A DNA stretch of 64,000 bases, taken from Mansonella perstans. Taxonomy: Eukaryota; Nematoda; Chromadorea; Rhabditida; Onchocercidae. Below the pieces are notes generated by a model that ran no database searches, was not told where the DNA came from, and saw nothing but the letters and a program-made list of their open reading frames with translations. The position numbers and the translations under genes were made by a program. Below, piece by piece: positions 26,191-40,000 of the stretch; the first letter of the stretch is position 1, and the number at the start of each line of letters is the position of its first letter. Where the stretch lies: assembly GCA_037074765.1 (NCBI GenBank), contig JBAMDO010000123.1, forward strand, positions 62,001-126,000, given 5' to 3'.

Positions 26191-29100
26191 GCATCCTCAT
26201 AGCGTCCTGTAAATCACCGCCTAATTTTCGCAAATTTGTATATACTATAATGATAAAACGCTTCCATTTTTAATGTGTTTTATGCTGCAGTCTAGCTTTC
26301 TCTTTGCTTTTGACCTTTTTAGCAGATGCATTCAAATACAAACTTGTTTAACAAGTATAGTATTTTTGCATATAAACAGATAACTTGAATTCTAAATTTG
26401 GGATATATGCTCTGTCGAGTGATTTTCTGTGGTTGGTCTAAGTTTAAAAATTTGGATGGCAAATGTTCTGTGTTGTTTATAGGTATTTGCATGTTTTGCT
26501 AACGTTACAAGCGGATTTTCCAATATATAAGTGTCATAAACCTAGACAATAATGAAGCTCCGTTTATGGTGCTAATATATTTCTGCCTTATTTCTCGATA
26601 ATATAAATGCATACTTGGCTAGATGAACACTACATTCAGTGCTGATTGTAAGCCTGTATTTTTTAAAGTCTTCAATGACGCAAATTACTGTATTTACTCA
26701 GTGAATCGTTTTTGTTTAAATCCAGGGGTTGTTTTTTAATTTATTATGTAACATAGATTTCAGAAAATTTCTGGAGTTGTTTTGAGGATTTTGGTATATC
26801 CAGGAATTCAAAATTCCACATTATTGTATGTTCTTGCCCAATATTTTTTATTTTTTTATTTTGATATTTTTGTTATACTTTTTTCTTGATGTTGACACTT
26901 TTTTTTTTCCTGGTTTCTCTTATTTACATCTCCTGTTTCCTTTTGATTCGTTATTTGGAGCAGTGTTCGAAAACCATTCCCTGTAAGCCAGTCTTATTTC
27001 CTATTATTATTCTAGGATAAACTGTTGTATCCCATAACTTTACCCCACTAGAGTAGGATTTTAGATCTAAGGCAGGTAATGTTTGAGACCGCATACGTTT
27101 AGCTATTTGTTTCTGAATTATGAACGAGTTTCAGTGTTCATTTCAATTTCAGTTATTATAAATTCAATGCTCTTAATTTAAGTGTTCAAAACTTTGTTAC
27201 AAGTATCATTTTTCTGCTTGAAACAATCTATACAGACTTGCTAAAACATACTTTCTCATAATTTCTCTGATTTATCGGCAGGTTAAGTGTCAAATATCAC
27301 AGTAGTTGTGCATATTTATTGTTGAGTTAATTTTTTTGGCCATTTTTAGCTTTGAAATCAAGTAATACAAGACAGAATAAAAGCATCGTAGGGGAATGTA
27401 CGTGTGAAATAATTTAACAATATGTGAAATTATTTAACAGTACCGATAGCATCGAAATGTGTGTATAATTGAGCAATTTACGATTATAGTGATGGTGGTG
27501 GGGTGAACATAGAAGGTTCAGTTGAGCGACCTTGACAATACGTCATCTGACCGATCATCTGGGTGGAAGACTAAATCAATTTACCTGTCTCCATCCTCTC
27601 TTCTATCTGCTAAACTTTTATCGACAGTACTGACACAAGAAGTAGAGAAATAATACCATCGACGTACCTGATCCCACCCCTATTTGGTTCATTTCATCTT
27701 CAATCAATGGAAGTTTCATCTAACATCTCTCTCTTTCCATTAAGGAAATGGTCTCCTCCTTTCTGCCTTGTTAACCTCGTAAGTTCATACTTTCGCACCG
27801 GATGTTTTTGAATACCTTCAATAGTTTAACACTGTTGCATCCAATTCTTCTAACCACATATCCATGTATTTAGTTATTTATTAGTTCTTGTGGTATTTAG
27901 TTTGTTTCTGTTGTTTTTCTTCTTTCAGTGTCCTCGTGATAAGAAATATAAATTTGTAAATAACTGAATCGAAATTTTGTGAAATTTGAAAGGAGTACTT
28001 TTAAATTAAGAGAAAATTCGTTGCGGAAAAATTGAGTGGGAAGGAAGTTTCTTCTGAAGAAGATAAATTTGATGAGAGAAATTGAGGGTGAAGTTCGTCT
28101 CGAGAATCATTTGAATTCACGAAATTTTGATAATAATTCATGTAGCAAAAAGAAGACTTGAAAATTAACATCATTGAAGTAATTAAATTCTTTTTGAAAA
28201 AAAAAAACTAAAGACTTTTTTGATATAAAGTTTTGGATGGTCAAGAGCATTGCTAATTGTTTGAATTCAGATCAAATGAATAGCATTAATGGTTTTTAAT
28301 TACTAATAATTTTTAATAATTTTTTAGTTATTAATAGTTTTAATAACAGCATTAAGAGTTTTTAATATTGCTTATTGCTTCCACTTTTAGTTGGTCAATT
28401 CCATTTTTTTCTTTGGAACAAATTAGGCTGTAAAAACTTTAATAACTAGTTTAAACAAAATTACTTCTTATATCTGTAAGTTAATCTAATCACTTATTGA
28501 TCCTTCATTTTTGTGCATTATTTCCTTTACTCAGTTTTGCATAAGAATAAATGGTGAAAGAAATGAAAAGCATAAAAGAGTGGAAGTAATAAGCAATATA
28601 CGATGGATTAAATGGATGAGATTTAGTTTGATCATTTGTGCTATGAAATTCAGGCTGAATATAGGGTCAAACAATTCAATGAAGTCAACAACAAAACTTC
28701 GAAGAAGGCATATTAAATTTTTTGAAATGTTATTATTTTAAAATGAGACGTCTAAATAGATGCTGAAGTGTATATATGAATGGGTGTATATTAATGAATA
28801 GAAGGGAATGATCGTCAAAAACTAGTTTTTCTGCGTAACTGAATGAATTTCTCAATCTGATCCTCTTCCTCTCGTTTTGTTAAGATAAACTTTATGTCTC
28901 CTAATTTGCGTATTTGTTTTCTTCGATATTCATATTCATCTATATCTTCATTTTAAGCATTTATTTTAATTATCCAAAATAATTTCCTTTGTTTTTTTTT
29001 TTTATTTTTTATTTTTTTTTTTTTTTTTTAGAAAAATTTTACAATAAAAAATTAAAATGTCCTACAATACATTAGGAAGGTTTTCTATGATATCAAAAAT

Positions 29101-32100
29101 TCTGGTTTAAATGTTTGGCGTGAATATACTATTATTATTTGAAATAGTGTTATAGAAAGTTTCTGTTTTGCAACTTGTTAACCATATAATTTCAGTGTCA
29201 TAATAGATGATGATGATAATAATAATAAACAGCTCTAATATCTTTATTAATGTAGAAAAAAAAAAAAAAGACGAAATAAATATAGCACAAGTTAAATTAG
29301 CTTTTTTCTTAGTTTATGTTTAAGAAGTAAATCGATTTTCTCCTCACTACTTTTTTTTTCTTCGTTTTACTATTTTTTACTATGATATTGCTGTTCATCA
29401 GTTATTTCTCCGTTAATATTTTGTTCGTAATGTGTGTCCTTCATGCGAAAAGCTTGAGATTACAGTAACCAAAGATTGTCACTGTTGACGAGTTGTTTCT
29501 GAAATTTATATCTTTATCCCGTTATTTAATTTAATTTATCCATTAATAATTTCTTTTTTAATACCATCTAATTATTGTCCATACTTTTTGAATAAAAAAC
29601 ATACAATTCTAAATTTTGCTTTTGGATAAGTGCGAAATTTTTAGTTTAAAAGTTCTTTTAGTTTGTATATAGAAGAAATTGGAATAATAGATTGGTTGTT
29701 TCAGAAATGCTATGTTATGATTGCATTTACCATAGATTATATATGATATAAATCTTAAACAGTATAATTGAATAATGAAATATATTATTCACATGCCTTA
29801 ATAATTGTTAGAACTATTATGTCATATATATTACATAAAACTACTTGTTCGTAATGAAGTAAAAGACGGCAAGTGATTGATCGATGGTGGCAGTTGTTTA
29901 ACCATTGATTTTATGCATTTAAAAATACTTAAGAAGCCTTAAGTGATCCTTTTCGCTAATTTTCAATGATTTCATTTTTTTTGATTTTATTGTATGTTCC
30001 TTTGCTTTGAATATTGGATCTTTCTAGGCGAGAAATGAAAAGGTTTTCATCCATTTCTTACATTTCTGTTTCTATCTGTATCAGTGAAAAGAAGAATACG
30101 AAATATAAATGAAAATCGTGAAAAATACGAAGTGAATTATTGATTAAAGCGGGCTTAAACCAAGAGTGTAGAAGAGAAATATGAAATATCGATAGTATCC
30201 CGAAGGAAATATTATACAAAAAAGTATTCTTCTAAAATTAATATAGTGTATGAATCGGACGAATAATATTATAAACTGTGAATTTAATTACCATCTTTTT
30301 AGTAAATTATTGACTGAAACAGATCAGAAAAGTAAGTGTTCTTTCAACCCAAAATGATGGTTTTTAATTTTTAAAGTTTTGCATACCAAATGACTAATCT
30401 TTGGAAAGAGTCCAGTCATGTAGGAGTTTTATTGCAAAATAAGTTTTGTATTCAATTCTTTTTGAAAAAGAAAGAAGATTTTTTTTTTATCAAAGTAACT
30501 GGCGAATTAATCATTTTACAAAAAAAATTACTTATTCTCTTCTATTATTGAACAGCTAACAATCGCTCTGTGGAATCGATAAGCCGTAGCAAAAGTCGAA
30601 TTTCAAAAATGTTTTTTTTTTTTTTTTTTTTCTCAGTATTGGTCTTCATTCTCTCAAATAGTATGGTGATTGAGGAAGAGCAATAATAGTTCGATTCTGA
30701 TACTTTATGTGTTATTGCATTCCGTCATTTTGCACACCAAAAAGGATCGCTTCTTTTGAGAACTATGTCATAAGGTTTTTCAATATGAAATACATTAAGT
30801 TATCAGCGGTTAACTTAGCTAGACTCTATTATTCATTTTCTAAAATAGATGATCTAGAAGATAGCAATAAATGAACTTTTACAAATTACTTCAAAATCGG
30901 TTTTGTCCTCAAAATATTTACTGTACAAAAACAAAAATTCTATTGAATATTTAAAATTCATTACCTAAATCAAAGAAAAAAAAAATAAGAAATAGAAATG
31001 CTTTTATCCAGTAATTCTTAAATTTGTTCTTTTTTTTTACAATTTAGCTGTTTGAAATATTTATGCTTATGTAATTTATGTCCTAGTTCAAAATTTCACT
31101 CTTCCTATCAATCTTTAATATATTTATCCGATATTTTCTTTTTTTCTCAGCAATCATGATTCATCAAAATGCAAATACAAATTCACACAATTATTTGGAA
31201 ACTGTAACCAAAAGTGCAGACAGCAACATTCCATTCTTCGGTTTTCATCTTAATTTTGTTACTTACACTGATAAACTGATTTTATTGTTTTCCAAATTCT
31301 ACAGTAAACAATTTTATAGTATGCATATCTTCACCTTTTCTTATCTTAATGTTTTTGAGGTTTCTCTCTCTATTCTTCAAACAATGCATAAAACTCTCTA
31401 GTGTTATTTATACTGTTATTTAAACATATAATTAAATAGTACATGTTAAAAAAAAGTAAAGCCTCATTTTGATTTTTTTTTTTTTTTTTTTTTTCAAATA
31501 TCTACATAACATTTGGATACAAGATTGAAATGGCTAGAATAGAGCATTGAATAATTCAGGAATTTTCGAAATAGTTCGGAAATGTTACAATTATTTGCTT
31601 TTTTCTCTCTCTCTCTCTTTCTTATTTAAAAAAAACACCGTAAAATTTTGTAACATAAAGAATTTGAAATTAACGAATGGTTCGAACAAAGATTGTATGT
31701 CATCAAAGAATGTTCCGAAAATATAACCTCTCATAGTCGCAAATTTTTCTTTAGCTGCAAATGCATTACAACAATTTTCCGTTTTGTTTTTCATTTAAAA
31801 ATAATAACACAAAATCGCCATTTCTCATTTTTCTCCTTTTCTTGTACTAATATTCATTTAAATTATTTTATCAGGCTTGAAATTTTCATCTTATCTTTTT
31901 GCCATAAAGACTGTTTCTGTTCCTTAATTAATTTATTCCGGATGAATACAAATCATTAGATGAAGCGAATCAAGAAAATACAGCAATCATTGATTGAAAT
32001 GAATGAACATGAAGCAATGCAGAGAATTGTAGCCAAGAATTATAGTCACAAAACACTTAATCAAGAATTGTAGCCACAAAAGACTCAGTCCATTAGATAA

Positions 32101-34560
32101 GTTGAAATTTTAAGTTATCACATTGTCAATGACTAATTTCTCCTGACAAGGATGCTTAGAATTCGGAAGAAGATTACTGGATGGATTATTGGTAAAACGG
32201 AACAAATAATTGGAAAAGAAAAATCTTACTAAAATACTGCTAATTTACTAATTTATGGAATAAACCTAATTGAGAGCTATTAACTCTTTGAAAGTTAGAA
32301 TTTTATGGGTTTTTTTTTTCTTTTTTTTTTTTTTTTTTTTGACAAAATTGCGATCAACCATTAAACATTGACGAAGAAAACTTCTGTAAGCGGTAACAAA
32401 AATAATAAGTATAAAAATCAGAAAAAATACAGTGAAATTCTTTTTTACCTTTTTCATAGAATTCCAGTTCAGAAAAGTGCCATTATTGCTTTTTAGTATT
32501 TTCTTCGTTTTTTCTTAATTTCTTTTTCTCTTCCTTTTTTTTTTCTACAATGCTACAAAATAAACAGTTTTGCATTTAATTCAACGATAAAATTTTTTTC
32601 TAAAAAAGAAAAAAAAAAAACGTAAAAATTAGTTTTAAAATTTTCGAGTAAGTGTACGCTATTTATTTCAATTGACAGATGACGCGTCATTTGTTCTTGC
32701 TGATGGATAGGTACACGTAATTTATGGGTAAGTAACTACGTTTCATTTATTTCTGTTGCATTACGCTTAGAACAACAACCTGTATGCAACATTTCATTGT
32801 TAGACTTTAAGACATTGTATGATCAGTTATTGATAGATAGCTCAACTATTTCGTTGTTATTTATAAAACAGTGACAATGAAGAAAAAAAAGGAAAAGAAA
32901 GTTTTTCGGCATTGATATGATCAGTCCATTTGTTCTTCTTTCTCTTCCTACACCTAACATTTTTCTCGGCTACATGCCCACAATCCTTGATCCTTAGTCC
33001 TTACAACATCTCATCTTGTTGTATCAATCGCTCGCGTTAATTTGTTTACTTGTTATTGAAATCTATAAATTAGAAAATGACTGATAACGCAACAATTAGT
33101 GAAAATAAATGAGAAAATTTCATGTCCATAAAATGAAATATTTAAATTTGTTAATTAATCTGATAATATATCTAAGAATATTGAAATTTGATCAGTCATT
33201 TTTATACACATCGATAGACAGATATGATAGCAAATCTGATTTAAATTTTAATTTTGTTGATTCGACAAAAATTTTCAATCAATGGATGATTGGCTTTTTT
33301 ATTTGAATTTTGCCTGAAAAGGCTTTTTAAAAACGTTCCAATTCCATTTGTTATTGATTGCTTTTATTGTTGTTTTTCTTTTTCGAGAAGCGATATGGAT
33401 ATAAAATTTCATTACAAAGGTTTTTTCCTGGTTGCTTAGTAACATTGACCTTGTTTTAATCAATATAGTTTGAGTATATTAATAGCCAGTCTTGAAGTTT
33501 AAAAGTTTTCTACTTAACTTTAGAATTTTATTTTCCTCTCTTGCTGCGTTTTCAGTCATTTAAATATGGGCAATCTTGAACAATTCACGAAAAAAAAAAA
33601 AAAATATTCATTTGTCACATTCATACGAATATTTACAATAATTACTTGTGCCATACTTTGTTTTCGAGAATTATTGAGCCATTTTTTTAAAATTCACTCA
33701 TTTCATTCTCATGAATTGTTCCGTCATCTTTTCAAATTTCACTACATTCTGGGGAATCATTTTGCTCAGTTTATTTTTTCCGAGAAATAATATAAGACAT
33801 ATTTTCCCTTTCTTTTTTTTTTTTTTTTTTTTCATTCTTATGTTTTATTTTCCATTGAAAATGTGAGATTTATTGAATAAATTAACAGAAATTCCTTCGG
33901 CTATTCAGCAATTAATGATTATTCATACTAAAATTTGTTTCATTCCATAAAATGTAAATTTCTTGAATTTCAAAGATTTATTTTAAAATTTAAAATAAAT
34001 TTTTCATTCGCCATTTTTAACTATTATTTGGTGCAACAAACACTGGTACGAAATCATTTTCAAAATTGTACAATTATTAGATTTGTATCACATTATGCCA
34101 TTTTTCTGATTACTTTTGTAAATTGAAGAAGTTTGAATGAATTTGTATAATTCAGTTTTAAACATTAGTTTTAAACATTAATTTTTTTAAAAACATTAAT
34201 TCAAAATTATTAGTGAAATATTGCAGCGTAGTTTTGTCGTGCTGAAATCAATTAGTTAAATTTAATAATAATAAAAAATAATCGAAAAAAGTTTATGTCA
34301 AACTTTAAACGAATTATTGAGTGTATGGCTATTAAGTTTAACAAGCTTTCTCTCTATCTCTTCCTCTCTCTCTTCTTAAGACAACATTGCGCAAATTGAG
34401 GGACATTAGATAGAGATCAAGGAGAAGGAATTTTTGTTGTTTAGCGTTACAGAATTCAAATCAACAAAAAAGAAAATTTATAAATTGCCAGATGTATGGC
34501 ATCAATTTGAACTGATTTATAAGTGTTTTTTGCATCCTAGATGTTTCCTTATGTTAATAG
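26191..34560. other. AT-rich gene desert
   Basis: No exon supported over more than 8 kb. It holds long homopolymers (poly-T near 28991-29030, 30610-30630, 31474-31494, 32322-32340, 33809-33831), a short stretch with protein-like composition near 28023-28170 (KFVAEKLSGKEVSSEEDKF, then a frame change) too short to call, and many F/I/N/K-rich chance frames. The left end contains the 3' UTR of the MYST gene. Confidence 0.5.
28991..29030. repeat. Poly-T tract
   Basis: Three poly-T runs separated by single A residues, about 40 bp; the largest of several homopolymers in this desert. Confidence 0.9.
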
Positions 34561-34652
34561 GCTACATACAAACATACAACACATACACATACACACATAC
34601 ACACATACATACACATACACACACACATACACACACACATACATATGTATAT
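34561..34652. repeat. CATA/CACA microsatellite
   Basis: Run of catacaaacatacaacacatacac and similar units, the same class as those near 9.6 and 10.2 kb. Confidence 0.92.
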
Positions 34653-34720
34653 ACAGATAACACATGTATACGAATTGTTACGGACAGTTATTTCTCGCAT
34701 AATCTCTTTCATTAAAATCT

Positions 34721-34857
34721 ATCCACAATTAACCAGGCTACTTTTAGAGTAAATATCCACAATTGACCAGGCTACTTTTAGAGTAGATATCCACAATTGA
34801 CCAGGCTACTTTTAGAGTAGATATCCACAATTGACCAGGCTACTTTTATGAGTAGAT
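34721..34857. repeat. 34-bp tandem repeat, four copies
   Basis: ATCCACAATTRACCAGGCTA followed by CTTTTAGAGTARAT begins at 34721, 34755, 34789 and 34823, exactly 34 bp apart; the last copy carries a small change (ttttatgagtagat). Noncoding context, directly after a microsatellite. Confidence 0.93.
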
Positions 34858-37045
34858 GTTCTCTGTGACCCTTTCCCTTACTAACTCTTTTACCTTACTC
34901 TCTCAATTTCCCTTCTCTTACTTCTCAAATTCAATTTATTTCTTACACCAAAATTTATTTTTTTTCATATATTTTTCTTATCTCATCCTTTTTGTCTTAT
35001 TCTTTCTATAATAATTTAGTAATGGAAAAGTTTCCTGGAATTTTCTATGAATCAAATGAAATTAAACAAACAAACATCCAAGTATGGTAGATTTTATGCT
35101 AGAAATGCTAGAAATGATATGCTAGATTTTACATCATTGCTGAATATTTAACCTATAATAATGAAGTGAAAAATTTCGATCATAATAATTATAAATTTAA
35201 ATGCATTGAAAATTAAAAGACAAAATTTTGTTTCAGTTTTCTTTTATATGTATTGTATATAGTAGCATTTAGCTTATTTAGGAATCAGAACAGAAAAAAT
35301 TGAGTTATATTTAATATCTTCTTTTCTGCTTTAAGGATTTCATTTAATTTTGTTAGTAATTTGTACCGCAAATGATATTGTGACAAAATAACTACTTGCT
35401 TTACTTTCAAATTCTCTTCCCTTCTTTCCGATCACCAGTTTTTCTTTTTCCATTTTTTCTTGATCAATATTTTAGGATTGATTCCTCTTTAAAAAGCATC
35501 ATTAATTTCAACTTATTACCTTGTTTCTTTTCCTAAAACTGAATGTGAAATTTTAACAATTTTTTTGCTCATATTTTACAGATTGTCTCTTTCTTCCAAT
35601 TCAAATTAAGAAGGATTCCAGGCATTCACACAACCTTTAATTTCAGTTTACAGTGTTGCGCACTATCTTATTTATTTTTTTCATTTTTTCTTTTGTTCCT
35701 CTTTTGTTGAACATTTTTGCCAATTTAATTTTTTGGAAAATCAAAAATTTAAAGATTGTAGCAATTTTTCAACAAGATAAAACTAATAGTGATATTTTAG
35801 CATTTATATTCTTCTGTCATATCGTAGTTTAAGAATGTATATTTTTTAAGAATGTGTATTTCATCTATTATCATCCATTATTTATTCAAGAACACAATTA
35901 GTTGTTTATTTAATTAAAACAAAAACAATTTTAAAAAAAGAGAAATTATTTCAAATTCTCTTATGCTGTTTGTTTTTATATGCAACAAATTGCCTGTGAC
36001 AATTTCGAAGGTCAAATTAATTAATCATATTAAATTTAAAAATGCAGAAAAAAAGAATATACTCGTTCGAGAGAATTTTTTTTTCTTTCATGCATTTGAC
36101 CAAATTTACCGTCGGAGTTTGTTACTTTGCGTTCGGAATTTGAGGTAAAGAGAATTTAATAAATATTGGAGAAGGAGAGAAGAAAAAAAGAAAATCTTCC
36201 TGTAGTTGAAGACTTTAGTAATGAGAGAGGAAAAAAAATCTGTAATATAGGTCATTGTACGAATGACACTGTGCGGTTTAAATTTAATATAGGTGCAAAA
36301 AATCAACTGCGTACTTCTATCAGTGTTGTTAAATATGGTATAATTAGTTTTAAAGTAGCAAATATATTATTTGTCATTTTTATGATTGTTGTTCACTCTT
36401 ATTGATGGATTAGGACAAATCTCGAAAAGGAAAAAAATTATTTTTGTTTGTTGTTTCTAAGTTAGGTCAAAACCTAAATTTCATCTTGATTTTAAATTAC
36501 ATAAATTTTTATGGTTTTCACCTTTAAATTGAATTTTTACCTGTTATTGTTGTTATTTAAAACATAAATTATCAATCTAAAATATTTCTAAATTTAGTGA
36601 GTTGACATGTACTTAATGATGAAAAAGTTTTTCATCAACGTTGATTGAGTTATAAAAAATAAGATGTTGTGCGATTTTGGTATGGTGTGTGATTTATGAT
36701 TGAGAAGTAAAGTGTCATGTGATCTCTGAATGTTTTCTACTTAATGTTTTGTGAGTGACCTAACTTTCAAGTTTTGAAATACTCTTTACTGATATCACAA
36801 TCATTCATTACCGTACTTATGGGTTCTTTTCGTCATCTTCTGAATTATTTCTAAAATATTTTGGTGGATATTTTAAAAGGAGAAATTGCCAACAATCTGG
36901 ACCTAATAAAAATTGATGCATATAGATTTGTTGTACACAAATCCGTATTCATTTAGGAAAGCAAACGGTTGCCGAAAATGATGCTATAACATCCAATTTC
37001 AATTCACATATCCTAAATTACTATGATATATTAAACAACTTTCAG
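34858..37045. other. Intergenic sequence upstream of the Ig/DB/Fn3 gene
   Basis: AT-rich with no supported exon. The 79-codon frame at 36166-36405 (lysine/glutamate-rich start, hydrophobic end) has no splice or family support. The promoter of the 37046 gene is expected here; I see no distinctive motif. Confidence 0.45.
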
Positions 37046-40000
37046 ATGGTACAGCTATTACTGATTCTGCTCTATTCCATAGTATTAAGATGCGAAGCGA
37101 AAGAACTGCATCTAACGACCTCTGATGAGGGATATATGACTGTCATACAAGGATTTGCTGCACGTCTTGAATGTATGCTTAATACTTGCGTACGACATGC
37201 TTCCACTGTAAGTTTCTCTCTTTTCAAGAAAATTTGTTAACTAATGTTTTTGAAAATTTTCCGAAGTTTTTTGAAAAATATTTATTAATTTAGGGAAAGA
37301 TATTTGCCAGGAAGAGATAGTTTACTCACCATATAACTTTAAATTTTGCATGATAAGATAGAAGTTGTTTTATTACTGCAGGTAATTTGGTTGAAAGACG
37401 ATGTGCCAATATTTAATTCAACGAAATTTCTGGACAGTTCCGGTGTGGATGCCAATTCTGTTTTGCTCCAACATAATATTGAAACAAGTAAAGATAAAGG
37501 TGAGGATCCGAAAAATGGCTTAATCCGGTAACGTTTGAAATCGTATAAAAAACTTTTGTTCGAGAATCTAGTTGTAATTCTAATTTGTTCATTCGAATTG
37601 TAACGAATTGGTTCTCTGTATTTGATAGTGGCATTTGTTTTGAACAAAAATCTTAACTGCTAGTACAAGATGCGGTGAGATTTGGAATCAGGATCTAAGA
37701 TAGTGATGTAATCCATGAGAGGAAGGGTCAAGAAGGAAGAGGTAAGCACGAAATGCAAAAGTGATTTAGATTGTAATTCGGAACATCAAAATCAGGGAAG
37801 TTGTGGATGTAAAAGAGATCAGGAACCGAAATTAAAAGTATGTATGAAATGTGAAGAGTAATTCTTCTGTGTTATATAATTATAGCTAATCCAGAAAGCA
37901 ACCGACAATAGCGGTTTAGAAGTTAGCAGACATCAATTAATTGCTTGAGAGACATTAACTGACATATTACACTACTTCTGAAATTTTCAAAAATGTAACA
38001 AGTAGAAATTTTAGAATATGTTATAAGGCGAAGTTTTTACTCCAAATGAGTAGAGCGATTTTCAGAATGTACGGGTAGCTGTTCAGATTCCGACACTTGC
38101 GCTGACGGGTCATATTGTGTGGAAAATAAATGCTGTGAGTGTACATCAGAAGACTTCACACTTGTTTTGAAAAACCTTACGTTCGATAATGCAGGTCGTT
38201 ATCGATGTCAAATATCGAATCAGCCTCAGCAGCTGGAATTTCAGTTAGAGGTTCTCGGTATGCTTTTGATGCCATGGCATTAGGTGGTGAAAGAGAAGGT
38301 CTTCCGAACGGTTTAGCAATTTTTGATTGATAATGATGGTGCTAAACAATACGACAGAGAAATCTTTTATAGGTTACATGAAAAATGGGAAGTAGTAGGT
38401 ATTATTGGACTGTCAAGGTTATATGCTTAGCCAGGTGAGGCATGTAATCATCCTTTCGGTCACATTTCCTCTGCAGTTATGACTTGCTTGTTTTTGTTTT
38501 CTGAAATTTGAACTCTTTTATAATCCTAAATTATTTGTTGAAAATAAGGGAAATTTCAGAAAGTGGATTGAAAGGCGGTTTTCATGAAAAGATCAGTTAC
38601 GATTACAGTAAGTGTTGTGCAAAAAAGGGAATTTCGCCGTTATGTCAAGCAATGTGTAAGCCGAGGGACATGCACATCCATCATTTCGACCCAACAAGGT
38701 AGGCAATTAGAAATAGTTTATCCGTGGTATCTTAAATTCTATTTTCGAAAAAGTTCTTTTATTCTTGCATAGTTTTTTGAAGAATATGTGGGGCATTTCA
38801 TGACAACTTCATAACTTTTGATGAAGTTATCCTGGTAATCTATAGAACATGCTAAATTATTTGTTGAAAATAAGGGAAATAAGAACGGTTAAATCCTGCG
38901 GGTGCTCCGAGAATGGCACTAAAATATTTTCGACATATTGAAGATTTTCTAGCAACCGAAAATTTTTTTATCGGTAAAAAAGTCTATTTCAGTTGCAAAA
39001 CCGATGATTATAAAAATTTCTTGTCATGTGCTACGGAAGGTGGCAACAGAAGCCATGTACAATGCTGCAAAACACAATTGGTGCCTTCATTTTGCTACGA
39101 TTTCTGTTCCGGAAACTTCCAAATGTTACGCAAATCTCATCGATTATGCTTGTATTATCTACCGGAAATATTTGAATGTTATAATCGCGCGTACCGTGAG
39201 TTTTCCTGAGAATATGGTCAAACATATGAGTTTGTTTCTATTTTAAAAATTTTTTCCACAAATTCCGTATTTTAGTGCCGTTTCCGGAACATCCACAGGA
39301 TTTAACCGTTAATGCAATTGGGTCAGATGAGCTGCGAGTATGCTGGCGTCCGCCACAACCTCAAACATCGAACAAACATCTTGAAATTGATCATTATACT
39401 GTGTATTATAAACAAATACCATCATTCCCATTCTTGGGAGGAGATGAGTAAGTTTTTTACGCTTATTTCATCATTGTACTTAAAGTTTATTCATACTCAT
39501 TTCGTTACTTAGTTTCTCAGTTGTTCTCCAAAAATGTAGTCTATGACTCCCGTAAATTTTTTTGCCCGTCGTCCTTTCCTTTCATTTTCTTGTCATTTGT
39601 TCAATTCACGGTAAAAAAATTTTCGGCTATTAGAAATTCTTCATTATGTCGAAAATCAAGCGCAGTTTGACATCCACAATTTTTGATAAGAAAATAATAT
39701 GCGGAAGCCTTACCACTTTGCATTAAATTAATAGATTATACTTTACAATTGTTGCAGTGGAATTCCTCTTTTATCCGGTGATTACGAGGAAAGTATCCCA
39801 GGTGGAGTGGCTGAAGATGATGTTGCTAGTGATATTGCACCATCTGACTCTGGATCTTTGAAACGTGGAAAGAGACAAACATGGCTTTTTGTCACTCATG
39901 ATTCATCCACAAACGATTCAACCGTTCGCGAATTCAAGTTTGATGAAGTAATGGAAGCATAGCTTAAGTGCTAATTGCTGTAATTATAATAACTTCTTGT

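Noticed and set aside
36166..36405. Plus-strand 79-codon frame with charged start and hydrophobic end
   Set aside because: No acceptor, donor, or family match, and typical chance composition for this AT-rich region.
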